NCBI GenBank assembly: GCA_050701635.1
Contig: JBOGDF010000107.1
Coordinates: 1 to 15,194, forward strand
DNA length: 15,194 nucleotides
Source of the DNA: WHSM01 sp050701635
GTDB lineage: Bacteria > Actinomycetota > Actinomycetes > Mycobacteriales > Micromonosporaceae
Reading direction: 5' to 3'
Positions 1 through 7,099 of the stretch are shown here, one piece after another (the first letter of the stretch is position 1; each line of letters begins with the position of its first letter). Both the position numbers and the translations under genes were made by a program. Below the pieces are notes generated by a model that had not been told where the DNA came from, did not search any database, and worked only from the letters and a program-made list of their open reading frames with translations.

Positions 1-489
1 CAGCACATCCCGCAGGTGAAGGGGTTCTGGGAGAAGTTCTACTTCAAGCCCGGCAACATGGGCTATCCGGTGTTCGACACCGCGGTGGGTCGCATCGGCG
101 TCTACATCTGCTACGAACGCCACTTCCCCGAGGGCTGGCGAGCACTTGGCCTGGCCGGCGCGAAGATCGTGTTCAACCCGTCGGCGACCAGCCGCAGCCT
201 CTCGGAGTACCTGTGGCAGCTGGAGCAGCCGGCGGCGGCGGTCGCCAACGAGTACTTCATCGGCGCGATCAACCGGGTCGGCGTCGAGCCGCTCGGCGAC
301 AACGAGTTCTACGGCCAGTCGTACTTCGTGGACCCGCGCGGCCAGCTGGTCGGCGACGCGGCCTCCGACACCGAGGAGGAGGTCGTGGTACGCGACCTCG
401 ACCTGGAGCTGCTGGCGCAGGTACGCGACGTGTGGGCGTTCTACCGGGACCGCCGCCCCGATACCTACGGCCCGCTCGCGACCCCCTGA
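1..489 (+). CDS. Nitrilase-superfamily amidohydrolase, beta-ureidopropionase-like (5' end outside window)
   Basis: The frame is open from the first base and ends at TGA 487-489, so only the last 162 residues are present. It looks like the C-terminal part of a carbon-nitrogen hydrolase close to beta-ureidopropionase (N-carbamoyl-beta-alanine amidohydrolase), which releases beta-alanine, CO2 and ammonia. Visible family signatures are HIP at the very start, the nucleophile cysteine in YICYERHFPEG (Cys at residue 37 of the fragment), FNPSAT, and AINRVG followed by the FYGQSYFVDPRG strand. The catalytic lysine of this family normally sits just before HIP, so it should lie immediately outside the window, as does the catalytic glutamate. 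The hydantoinase gene follows after 31 nt on the same strand, which supports a role in pyrimidine or hydantoin breakdown. The class is secure; the exact N-carbamoyl substrate is inferred. Confidence 0.88.
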   Translation, partial: QHIPQVKGFWEKFYFKPGNMGYPVFDTAVGRIGVYICYERHFPEGWRALGLAGAKIVFNPSATSRSLSEYLWQLEQPAAAVANEYFIGAINRVGVEPLGDNEFYGQSYFVDPRGQLVGDAASDTEEEVVVRDLDLELLAQVRDVWAFYRDRRPDTYGPLATP

Positions 490-520
490 GAGCCCGCTCA
501 CGACCCCCTGAGAGGCAGAG

Positions 521-1924
521 ATGAGCATCCTGATCCGAGGCGGCACCGTGCTGTCGGCCACCGGGCCGCACGCCGCTGACGTGCTGGTAGAAGGCGAGCG
601 GATCGTGGCGCTCGCCGCGGCCGAGGCCGGGCTCAGCGACACCTGGGCGAACAGCGCCGGCAGCGTCATCGACGCCGCCGGCAAGTACGTACTCCCCGGC
701 GGGATCGACGTACACACCCACATGGAGATGCCTTTCGGGGGTACGCACTCCCACGACACCTTCGGCACCGGCACCACCGCGGCGGCGTGGGGCGGCACCA
801 CCACGATCATCGATTTCGCGGTGCAGCCGAAGGGGCAGACCCTGCTGTCCACACTGGACAGGTGGCACGAGAAGGCCGACGGCAACTGCGCCATCGACTA
901 CGGCTTCCACATGATCATCTCCGACGTCAACGAGGGCACCCTCAAGGAGATGGACGCGTGCGTGGCGGCCGGGGTGAACAGCTTCAAGATGTTCATGGCG
1001 TACCCGGGGGTCTTCTACGCCACCGACGGGGAGATCCTGCTCGCGATGCAGCGCGCCGCCGACAACGGCTCGCTGATCATGATGCACGCCGAGAACGGCA
1101 TCGCGATCGACCAGCTCGTCGCGCAGGCGCTCTCCAAAGGCCAGACCGACCCGGTGCACCACGGGTTGACCCGGCCGGCGGAGCTGGAGGGCGAGGCGAC
1201 ACACCGCGCGGGGGTCCTCGCCAAGGTCACCGGGGCGCCGCTGTACATCGTGCACCTGTCGTCGGAGCCGGCGTTGGCGGCGGTGCGTGCAGCGCGCGAC
1301 AGCGGGCAGAACATGTTCGCGGAGACGTGTCCGCAGTACCTGTTCCTGTCGCTGGACAACATGGCCGAGCCCGACTTCGAAGGCTCCAAGTACGTGTGTT
1401 CGCCGCCGCTGCGCCCCGCCCAGGAGCAGGACACGCTGTGGCGCGGACTGCGTACCAATGACTTGTCTGTGGTCTCCACCGACCACTGCCCGTTCTGCTT
1501 CAAGGACCAGAAGGAGTTGGGACGCGGCGATTTCTCGAAGATCCCCAACGGGCTGCCGGGCGTCGAGCACCGGATGGACCTGCTGCATCAAGGGGTGGTA
1601 CGCGGTGAGCTGTCCCTCGCCCGCTGGGTGGAGGTCGCGTCGACCACGCCGGCCCGGATGTTCGGGCTGTACCCGCGCAAGGGCGTGATCGCGCCCGGCT
1701 CCGACGCCGACATCGTCATCTACGACCCTGCCGCGAAACAGACGCTCTCCGCGCAGACCCATCACATGAACGTCGACTACTCGGCGTACGAGGGGATGGA
1801 GATCACCGGCAAGGTCGAGACCGTGCTGTCCCGGGGCCGGGTGGTGGTCGCCGACAACGCGTTCCACGGCAGCGAGACCCACGGCAAGTTCCTGCAGCGC
1901 GAGCTGAGCCAGTACCTGATCTGA
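521..1924 (+). CDS. hydA: Dihydropyrimidinase / D-hydantoinase
   Basis: A 467-residue cyclic amidohydrolase that opens dihydropyrimidine or 5-substituted hydantoin rings to N-carbamoyl amino acids. The whole binuclear metal site can be read: His65 and His67 in DVHTHME, the lysine expected to be carboxylated, Lys156, in NSFKMFMAYPG, His189 in MMHAENG, His245 in HLSSE, and Asp321 in STDHCPF. Length matches the family and the enzyme looks intact. The ATG at 521 has a purine-rich stretch (agaggcagag) just upstream and gives the expected N-terminus leading into the beta-sandwich segment. It lies between an N-carbamoyl amidohydrolase gene and an LLM oxidoreductase gene, the latter only 13 nt downstream, so the three are probably one transcript. 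The order of hydrolases fits uracil/thymine reduction products as substrates; hydantoins are an alternative that sequence alone cannot exclude. Confidence 0.95.
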   Translation: MSILIRGGTVLSATGPHAADVLVEGERIVALAAAEAGLSDTWANSAGSVIDAAGKYVLPGGIDVHTHMEMPFGGTHSHDTFGTGTTAAAWGGTTTIIDFAVQPKGQTLLSTLDRWHEKADGNCAIDYGFHMIISDVNEGTLKEMDACVAAGVNSFKMFMAYPGVFYATDGEILLAMQRAADNGSLIMMHAENGIAIDQLVAQALSKGQTDPVHHGLTRPAELEGEATHRAGVLAKVTGAPLYIVHLSSEPALAAVRAARDSGQNMFAETCPQYLFLSLDNMAEPDFEGSKYVCSPPLRPAQEQDTLWRGLRTNDLSVVSTDHCPFCFKDQKELGRGDFSKIPNGLPGVEHRMDLLHQGVVRGELSLARWVEVASTTPARMFGLYPRKGVIAPGSDADIVIYDPAAKQTLSAQTHHMNVDYSAYEGMEITGKVETVLSRGRVVVADNAFHGSETHGKFLQRELSQYLI

Positions 1925-1937
1925 TCCGGAGGCAACG

Positions 1938-2942
1938 ATGGACTTTGGCGTGGTGCTGCAGACCGACCCGCCCGCGCGCGGCGTGATCAACGGGTTGAAG
2001 GCCGCCGAGGACTCCGGCTTCTCGTACGGCTGGACGTTCGACTCCTGCGTGCTCTGGCAGGAGCCGTTCGTCATCTACTCCCAGGTGCTCGCCGCGACCT
2101 CGCAGCTGAAGGTCGGGCCGATGGTGACCAACCCGAGCACCCGCGACTGGTCGGTCACCGCGTCGCTGTTCGCCACTCTCAACGACATGTACGGCAACCG
2201 TACGGTCTGCGGCATCGGGCGCGGCGACTCCGCCAACCGGGTGATCGGCAACAAGCCCGCCACGCTGGCGTACCTCGGTCGCGCGATGCGGGTGATCAAG
2301 GACCTCGCCGAGGGCCGCGAAGCCACGATGAACGACACCACGATCAAGATTCCGTGGATACGCGACGGCAAGCTCGAGATCTGGATGGCGGCGTACGGGC
2401 CGAAGGCGCTGAGGCTGGTGGGGGAGCAGGCCGACGGCTTCATCCTGCAGACCGCCGACCCCGATATCGCCCGCTGGACGATCGAGTCGGTGCGCTCCGC
2501 CGCCTCCGACGCCGGCCGGGATCCGGACGCGCTCACGATCTGCGTCGCCGCGCCGGCGTACGTCGGGGAGAACCTCGCCCACCAGCGGGAACAGCTGCGC
2601 TGGTTCGGTGGGATGGTCGGCAACCACGTCGCCGACCTGGTCTCCCGGTACGGCACCGACGGCCCGGTGCCGCACGCGCTCACCGACTACATCGAGGGGC
2701 GCAAGGCGTACGACTACTCCCACCACGGCAAAGCGGGCAACCCGTCGACGGACTTCGTACCGGACGAGATCGTGGACCGGTTCTGTCTGCTCGGGCCGGC
2801 GTCCGCGCACGTGGAACGGCTGCGGCAGCTCGCCGAGCTGGGCGTGGACAACTTCTCGATCTACCTGATGCACGACCAGAAGGACAAGACGCTCGCCGCG
2901 TACGGCACCGACATCATCAGCCGGGTGAACTCGGCAACGTAG
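1938..2942 (+). CDS. LLM-class (luciferase-like) flavin/F420-dependent oxidoreductase
   Basis: A 334-residue TIM-barrel protein of the luciferase-like monooxygenase superfamily. Recognisable parts are the N-terminal strand MDFGVVLQTDPP, the segment VGPMVTNPSTRDWSVTAS, the loop GIGRGDSANRVIG, and IWMAAYGPKALRLVGEQADG in the second half. It resembles the subfamily annotated as TIGR03842, from memory and not checked here. Members are assigned F420 or FMN by homology, and the reaction is not established. A strong ribosome-binding site, GGAGG at 1928-1932, sits 5 nt before the ATG, and the hydantoinase stop is 13 nt upstream, so co-expression is likely. Its neighbours suggest a job on a pyrimidine, dihydropyrimidine or carbamoyl compound. 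It ends 7 bp before the stop of the convergent transporter gene, with no room for a separate terminator. Confidence 0.9.
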   Translation: MDFGVVLQTDPPARGVINGLKAAEDSGFSYGWTFDSCVLWQEPFVIYSQVLAATSQLKVGPMVTNPSTRDWSVTASLFATLNDMYGNRTVCGIGRGDSANRVIGNKPATLAYLGRAMRVIKDLAEGREATMNDTTIKIPWIRDGKLEIWMAAYGPKALRLVGEQADGFILQTADPDIARWTIESVRSAASDAGRDPDALTICVAAPAYVGENLAHQREQLRWFGGMVGNHVADLVSRYGTDGPVPHALTDYIEGRKAYDYSHHGKAGNPSTDFVPDEIVDRFCLLGPASAHVERLRQLAELGVDNFSIYLMHDQKDKTLAAYGTDIISRVNSAT

Positions 2943-2949
2943 CCCCTGG

Positions 2950-3963
2950 TCACTCCCGCGATTCGGAGGTGACGCGGGGGCGGCGTACCGCGCCACCGGG
3001 CAACGCCGCCACCCCGACCGCGACCAGCGTGAGCGCCGTACCCACCAGGGTGGCGGTCGCCAACGTGACGCCCGGTGCCGGCACCAGCAGATCCAGCAGT
3101 ACGGCGCCGACCAGCTGCCCGGCGATCGCTGCCAGCCCGAACAGCAGTACGCCGGTCCAGCGCACCACCAGCGCCGCGATCGCGATGAACACCACTCCGA
3201 TCGGGCCGCCCAGATACAACCACGGCTCGCTCGGGAAACCCCGCACCGGCGCGTGGAACGGCGCCTGCACCAGCCAGATCACCACCAGCAGGCTGGTGCC
3301 GGTGACGAAGTTGAGCAGGGTGGTGGTCAACGCGCTGCCGGCGGCGGCGTGCACCCGCCCGTTGATCGCCTGCTGCACCGCGATCGCGCAGCCCGCCAGC
3401 AGCGGCAGCACGATCAGCCACAGCGCCACCCCGCCGCCGATCCGACCGGACATCGCCCAGACCACCGCGACGATGGTCAGGCCGGCGCCGAGGATCCGGG
3501 GCCAGGTGTACGGCCGCGCCGCGCTCGGGCCGAGCCCCGCCCGGTCGACCAGCAGACTGGAGCCGGTCTGGCCCGCCACCACCGCGACCACGAACAGCGC
3601 CACCCCGAGCTGCCCCACGGTGAGCCCCTGGGTGGCGACGAGCGTGGCGCCACCGAACCCGCCCACGCACTGCCACAGCAGAATCGACCGGTCGCGCAGC
3701 GCGGCCCGCAGCTTCGCCACCCCGGCGCGGGCGCGGGGGACCAGCGGCACCAGGAGCAGCATCAGCAGCAGGCCACCACCGAACGAGACCACGGCGGCGA
3801 GTACGCCGTCGCCGAGGCGTACCCCCAGCTCGCCGTTGATCCGGGACTGGCCCGCCACCGCGACGCCCGAGAGGACCGCGAGCAGCACGCCGAGCACCAG
3901 CTCGGAGCGCTCCACGACGGTCGAGTGGGCAGGTACGGGGGTGGCGGTCGGCACGGTGGTCAC
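2950..3963 (-). CDS. DMT-family transporter with two DUF606 (YdcZ-like) repeats
   Basis: A 337-residue integral membrane protein made of two similar halves, each with about five hydrophobic segments. The first half carries GQSRINGELG and later GQTGSSLLVDR; the second carries QQAINGRV and later GQLVGAVLLDL. This internal duplication is typical of fused DUF606/YdcZ proteins in the drug/metabolite transporter group. Substrate is unknown. I chose the GTG at 3963 because a GGGAGG-type ribosome-binding site lies about 8 nt upstream and the protein then starts with a short polar stretch before the first helix. A longer frame is open to 4170, but it would overlap the divergent methyltransferase gene and add non-membrane low-complexity sequence. 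The gene is convergent with the LLM oxidoreductase gene, so it is not part of that operon. It could move a related metabolite, but nothing in the sequence shows this. Confidence 0.87.
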   Translation of the reverse strand: MTTVPTATPVPAHSTVVERSELVLGVLLAVLSGVAVAGQSRINGELGVRLGDGVLAAVVSFGGGLLLMLLLVPLVPRARAGVAKLRAALRDRSILLWQCVGGFGGATLVATQGLTVGQLGVALFVVAVVAGQTGSSLLVDRAGLGPSAARPYTWPRILGAGLTIVAVVWAMSGRIGGGVALWLIVLPLLAGCAIAVQQAINGRVHAAAGSALTTTLLNFVTGTSLLVVIWLVQAPFHAPVRGFPSEPWLYLGGPIGVVFIAIAALVVRWTGVLLFGLAAIAGQLVGAVLLDLLVPAPGVTLATATLVGTALTLVAVGVAALPGGAVRRPRVTSESRE

Positions 3964-4049
3964 CCGGTCATCCTCCCGCCCGCCCGGGTGCTCCGCCGCG
4001 AGATGTGGCCGAGGGAACATATCGGTCGAGGGCTGTCGGAGGCGTCCAC

Positions 4050-4055
4050 TACGGT
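4050..4055 (+). promoter_or_regulatory. Possible -10 box for leaderless transcription of the methyltransferase gene
   Basis: The hexamer TACGGT fits the actinobacterial TANNNT -10 pattern and lies 6 nt before the ATG at 4062, the spacing expected for a leaderless transcript. No Shine-Dalgarno sequence is seen at normal distance from that ATG. There is no good TTGACA-like -35 match, which is common in actinomycetes. The evidence is motif and spacing only. Confidence 0.35.
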
Positions 4056-4061
4056 GCGGGC

Positions 4062-4769
4062 ATGAGCGATGCGCACTACACCCCGATGGTCTCCGCCGAG
4101 TACGCCGAGCGGGTGCGGCAGTGGCACGAGAACGCGTACCGGATGGCCCGGACCGAGGGCAGCCAGGCACAGACGTTTGACTACCTCGGGCGCACCATCG
4201 TGGTGCCGCCGCAGGTGCATCCGATCAACGCGATGTCGCATCTGCTGGCCGGGGCGGTGCTGGCGGAGGTACGCGAGACCGACCGGGTGCTAGACATGGG
4301 CACCGGCTGCGGCGTGAACGCGATCCTGGCCGCGTCGAAGTCGACCGACGTGCTCGCGGTCGACGTCAACCCGATCGGGCTGGAGGCGGCCCGCGACAAC
4401 GCCGCCCGCAACGGGGTCGCCGACCGGGTGACGGTACGCCACAGCGACGTGTTCAGGGACGTGACCGGCGAGTTCGACCTGATGATCTTCGACCCGCCGT
4501 TCCGCTGGTTCGCACCGCGATCACTGTTGGAGCGCGCCAGCACCGACGAGAACTACCAGGCGATGACCGCCTTCTTCCGCAACGCTCGCGCGCATCTGGC
4601 GCCCGGCGGCCGGATGCTGATCTTCTTCGGCAGCTCGGGCGATCTGGCGTACCTGAAGCGGCTGGTCGCCGCGGAGGGGTTCGCCGCCGAGCAGCTCAAC
4701 CACCGGGAGCTCGCCAAGGACGGCTGGAAGGTCGACTACTTCACCTTCCGCGTGACACCGGAGGCATGA
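4062..4769 (+). CDS. Class I SAM-dependent methyltransferase (MTS/HemK-RsmC-like)
   Basis: A 235-residue Rossmann-fold methyltransferase. The SAM-binding motif I is VLDMGTGCGVNAI (about residues 77-89), the acidic end of strand 2 is in AVDVNP (about 100-104), and the catalytic-loop motif is FDPPF (143-147). In this fold an (N/D)PP(Y/F) motif usually marks methylation of a nitrogen in nucleic acid or protein glutamine. The D in first position recalls RsmD-type enzymes more than the NPPY of HemK/PrmC. The substrate cannot be read from the sequence. The ATG at 4062 is preferred to an in-frame upstream GTG at 4005 because the upstream residues look non-coding and a -10-like box lies just before 4062. 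The stop overlaps the start region of the GNAT gene, so the two are translationally coupled. It is divergent from the transporter gene. Confidence 0.87.
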   Translation: MSDAHYTPMVSAEYAERVRQWHENAYRMARTEGSQAQTFDYLGRTIVVPPQVHPINAMSHLLAGAVLAEVRETDRVLDMGTGCGVNAILAASKSTDVLAVDVNPIGLEAARDNAARNGVADRVTVRHSDVFRDVTGEFDLMIFDPPFRWFAPRSLLERASTDENYQAMTAFFRNARAHLAPGGRMLIFFGSSGDLAYLKRLVAAEGFAAEQLNHRELAKDGWKVDYFTFRVTPEA

Positions 4770-5296
4770 TGTCCGCGATCCGCATCGAACCCTGGGCCGA
4801 GGACGATCTGGAGCTGCTGCACCGGAGCAACTCGCCGCAGATGACCGCGCAGCTCGGTGGCCCCGAAACCGACGAGAAGGTGATGGCCCGCCATCAGCGG
4901 TACCTGGCGATGACCGACGACACCACCGGCCGGATGTTCCGGATCGTGCTGGAGACCCCGGACGCGGGTGTGGAGAAGGTCGGCGGCAACGGCTACTGGG
5001 AGAAGGAGTGGCGCGACCAGACGGTGTACGAGACCGGCTGGCACGTGCTCCCGCCGTACCAGGGCCGCGGGATCGCGGCGGCCGCCACCCGCGAGCTGGT
5101 CGCCCTGCTACGGCGCGTGGGGCGACACCGCTACCTGCACGCGTTCCCGAAGGTGACCAACCTGCCGTCGAACGCGATCTGCCGCAAGGTGGGCTTCACG
5201 CTCCTGGAGGAGTGCGACTTCGAGTACCCCGCCGGCAACCCGATCCGCTGCAACGACTGGCGCCTCGACCTGGCCGTGCTCGAGGAACGAGACTGA
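4769..5296 (+). CDS. GNAT-family N-acetyltransferase (RimJ/RimL-like)
   Basis: A 175-residue single-domain GNAT protein. Motif A, which holds acetyl-CoA, is GWHVLPPYQGRGIAAAA with the Q-G-R-G-I-A pyrophosphate loop at about residues 98-103. The following segment, with NLPSNAICRKVGF, is the usual motif B region. This layout resembles enzymes that acetylate protein N-termini, antibiotics or small amines; the acceptor is unknown. Two adjacent ATGs exist, at 4766 and 4769. I prefer 4769 because GGAGG at 4760-4764 is 4 nt from it but only 1 nt from the first. Either start overlaps or abuts the methyltransferase stop (4767-4769), so the genes are coupled. The DUF1905 gene begins 4 nt after this stop. 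Confidence 0.88.
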   Translation: MSAIRIEPWAEDDLELLHRSNSPQMTAQLGGPETDEKVMARHQRYLAMTDDTTGRMFRIVLETPDAGVEKVGGNGYWEKEWRDQTVYETGWHVLPPYQGRGIAAAATRELVALLRRVGRHRYLHAFPKVTNLPSNAICRKVGFTLLEECDFEYPAGNPIRCNDWRLDLAVLEERD

Positions 5297-5300
5297 CCTC

Positions 5301-5594
5301 GTGGAGCTCGTCTTCGCCGGCCGGGTGATCGAATGGCGCGGGCCGTCACCGTACTACTTCGTCCCCGTGCCGGACGAGAAGTCCGCCGACATCCGCGAGG
5401 TGGCCGCGATGGCCACGTACGGCTGGGGCGTGATCCCGGTCGAGGCCCGGATCCGCGATGTCGCCTTCGAGACGTCGCTCTTCCCCAAGGACGGCGGCTA
5501 CCTGCTGCCGCTCAAGGACGCTGTACGCAAGCCGCAGGGCCTCTCGGCTGGTGATGACGTGACCGTCGAGATGACCGTCCGCCTCCGGCGATAG
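5301..5594 (+). CDS. DUF1905 domain protein
   Basis: A 97-residue protein that is almost entirely one DUF1905 domain, a small beta-barrel of unknown function common in actinobacteria. Recognisable parts are FAGRVIEWRGPSPYYFVPVP at the start, the GWGVIPVEARI segment in the middle and the C-terminal LSAGDDVTVEMTVR. The GTG start at 5301 is 4 nt downstream of the GNAT stop, so it is probably the third gene of a methyltransferase-GNAT-DUF1905 transcript. No strong ribosome-binding site is seen, which fits translation by coupling. No enzymatic residues can be assigned. Confidence 0.83.
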   Translation: MELVFAGRVIEWRGPSPYYFVPVPDEKSADIREVAAMATYGWGVIPVEARIRDVAFETSLFPKDGGYLLPLKDAVRKPQGLSAGDDVTVEMTVRLRR

Positions 5595-5625
5595 GCAGTG
5601 AGCCCGCTGAAAACACGAGGAACGG

Positions 5626-6132
5626 GTGTCTGACGTGACCAGCCCGGAGCTGGTGAGGGGCCTGCAGGAGCGGGCGGCCCGGGCTCTTCCCGCGCAGCAT
5701 GTTGAGGATGTGGCGGGGTGGTGGCTGCGCTATGCCCCGGGTTGCGCCTGGTGGGCGGGGACGGTGCTGCCGCATGGAGAGGCCGGGCCGGTCGAGTTGC
5801 TGAGCCGGATCATCGAGGCGGAGAAGTTCTATGCCGGTCGCGGCGCGACCGCGCGGTTCCAGGTCAGCCCGCCGGCGTGTCCGGCAGGGCTCGACACGTT
5901 GTTGGCAGAGCGTGGCTACCGCCGGGGGAGTCCGATGTCGTTGCGGGTGGCCTCGACCGCGCAGGTCCTGGAGCGGGTGTCGGCAGGCCCGCTGCGGGTT
6001 GGCGTGGACGACAGTCCGACGGGCGCCTGGTTCGACAGCTGGCACGCCGTGAACGGTCATGGCGGCGACTCTCGTTCCGGGCCTAGACGAGGCGGCGGAT
6101 CCCGGTCCAGTAGCCGCGCATCAGTACGTTGA
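5626..6132 (+). pseudogene. C-terminally truncated GNAT-like acetyltransferase
   Basis: A GTG start at 5626 follows GAGG at 5617-5620 by 5 nt. The reading resembles the N-terminal half of two-domain actinobacterial GNAT proteins, with EKFYAGRGATARFQVSPPAC, the LLAERGYRRGSPMSL segment and WHAVNGHGGD, where a complete protein would enter its acetyl-CoA-binding half. No CoA-binding motif follows. After about base 6065 the predicted protein becomes Arg/Ser/Gly-rich, and from 6083 it is the antisense of the glycosyltransferase 3' end. The frame stops at 6130-6132, 50 nt inside that gene. The simplest reading is a deletion or rearrangement that removed the second half. The tetramer GTAC, frequent elsewhere, is absent from about 5530 to 6120. 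An expressed 168-residue protein is possible but unlikely to be an active acetyltransferase. Family assignment is moderate. Confidence 0.62.
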
Positions 6133-7099
6133 GCAGGCCGGTGCCGGCGGGCAGCTCCATCGCGGCCGGCTCCAGCGTCGGGGTGAGCATCGCCATCCAC
6201 TGCCGATCGGGGATTGTCCGCTCGGCCCTCAACTGGCGGCGCCGCCGACGGAGATGGCCACGGTGCTGCCAGAGCCAGGACCAGCCGCGTACCTTCTCCT
6301 TCGCCCAGCCCTGTCTGAGGCCGAGCGCCAGCATCGCCAGCTCCAGCGCCACCAGCGGGGGAGCCAGCAGAAACAACGCGCGCCCGCTCCACACCGTCGT
6401 CAGCAGCATCAGCCGGTTGCGTTCGATCAGATAGAACTTGTACGCGTTGCGGGAGAACTCGTACCGGTGCACCGCCACCGCGTCGGGGACCACGACGACC
6501 CGTTCACCGAGCCGCCAGGTGCGTACCGACAGCTCCGCGTCCTCGTGGTACGCGAAGTACGCGTCGTCGAAACCGCCGAGCCGCCGCCAGTGTGCCGCGC
6601 TGGTGAGCATGCAGGCACCCGTACCGCCGAGGGTGTCGTACGGCTCGGTACGCGTCTCCGGCTGCCCGAACCCGCCCGACCACGACAACCCCAGTACGTG
6701 GATCGGGTTGGCGCCGGCGTTGATCAACGTCGGATCCTCCGAGAGCCGTACGCTGCCCACCACCACGCCGATCCCGGGCTGGTCGACCACCTCGACCAGC
6801 CGCGCCAACGTCTCGGGCTCGACCACGCAGTCGGAGTTGACCAACGCGATGTAGTCACCGGTTGCGTGGGCGGCGCCGAGGTTGCAGCCGCCGGCGAAGC
6901 CGAGATTCTCGCCCGGCGTCACCACCGTGACCCGGTCGCGGGCCGCCAGCAGCGCCACGTCGTCGGTGGCGCAGCCGTTGTCGACCAGCACCACGTCGGC
7001 CTCGACGCCTTTCGAGTCGAGCAGCGCCTCCACCGCGCGGGGCAGCCATGGCTCGGCCTTCCACGCCAGCACCACCGCCGATACGCGGGGCTGGGTCAC
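6083..7099 (-). CDS. Family 2 glycosyltransferase, rhamnosyltransferase-like (WbbL type)
   Basis: A 338-residue GT-A glycosyltransferase. The N-terminus VSAVVLAW and VLVDNG (37-42) form the nucleotide-binding strands, GENLGFAGGCNLG (63-75) is a family hallmark, NSDC (88-91) occupies the DXD-like metal site, and GGFDDAYFAYHEDAELSVR (175-193) holds the catalytic acidic region. A hydrophobic helix at about 241-261 could anchor it to the inner face of the membrane. The tail is basic. The GTG start at 7099 overlaps the rfbD stop (GTGA), so it is the third gene of the rfbB-rfbD arm and coupled to rfbD. That placement and the WbbL resemblance suggest transfer of rhamnose from dTDP-rhamnose to a cell-wall or surface glycan; the acceptor is unknown. 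Its 3' end is overlapped in antisense by the truncated GNAT frame. Confidence 0.88.
   Translation of the reverse strand: MTQPRVSAVVLAWKAEPWLPRAVEALLDSKGVEADVVLVDNGCATDDVALLAARDRVTVVTPGENLGFAGGCNLGAAHATGDYIALVNSDCVVEPETLARLVEVVDQPGIGVVVGSVRLSEDPTLINAGANPIHVLGLSWSGGFGQPETRTEPYDTLGGTGACMLTSAAHWRRLGGFDDAYFAYHEDAELSVRTWRLGERVVVVPDAVAVHRYEFSRNAYKFYLIERNRLMLLTTVWSGRALFLLAPPLVALELAMLALGLRQGWAKEKVRGWSWLWQHRGHLRRRRRQLRAERTIPDRQWMAMLTPTLEPAAMELPAGTGLLNVLMRGYWTGIRRLV

Noticed and set aside
269..2074. Long open frame on the minus strand opposite the hydantoinase gene (601 residues).
   Set aside because: The translation is Arg/Gly/His-rich with no family motif and lies wholly opposite well-identified genes; such frames are common in GC-rich DNA.
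3964..4061. Considered as a shared regulated promoter between the transporter and methyltransferase genes.
   Set aside because: Beyond a weak -10-like box for the methyltransferase no inverted repeat or convincing second promoter was found.
2354..4180. A 608-residue plus-strand open frame across the LLM gene end and the transporter gene.
   Set aside because: It is out of frame with the LLM gene and antisense to a clear membrane transporter, and is rich in Thr/Ser/Arg/Pro without any domain.
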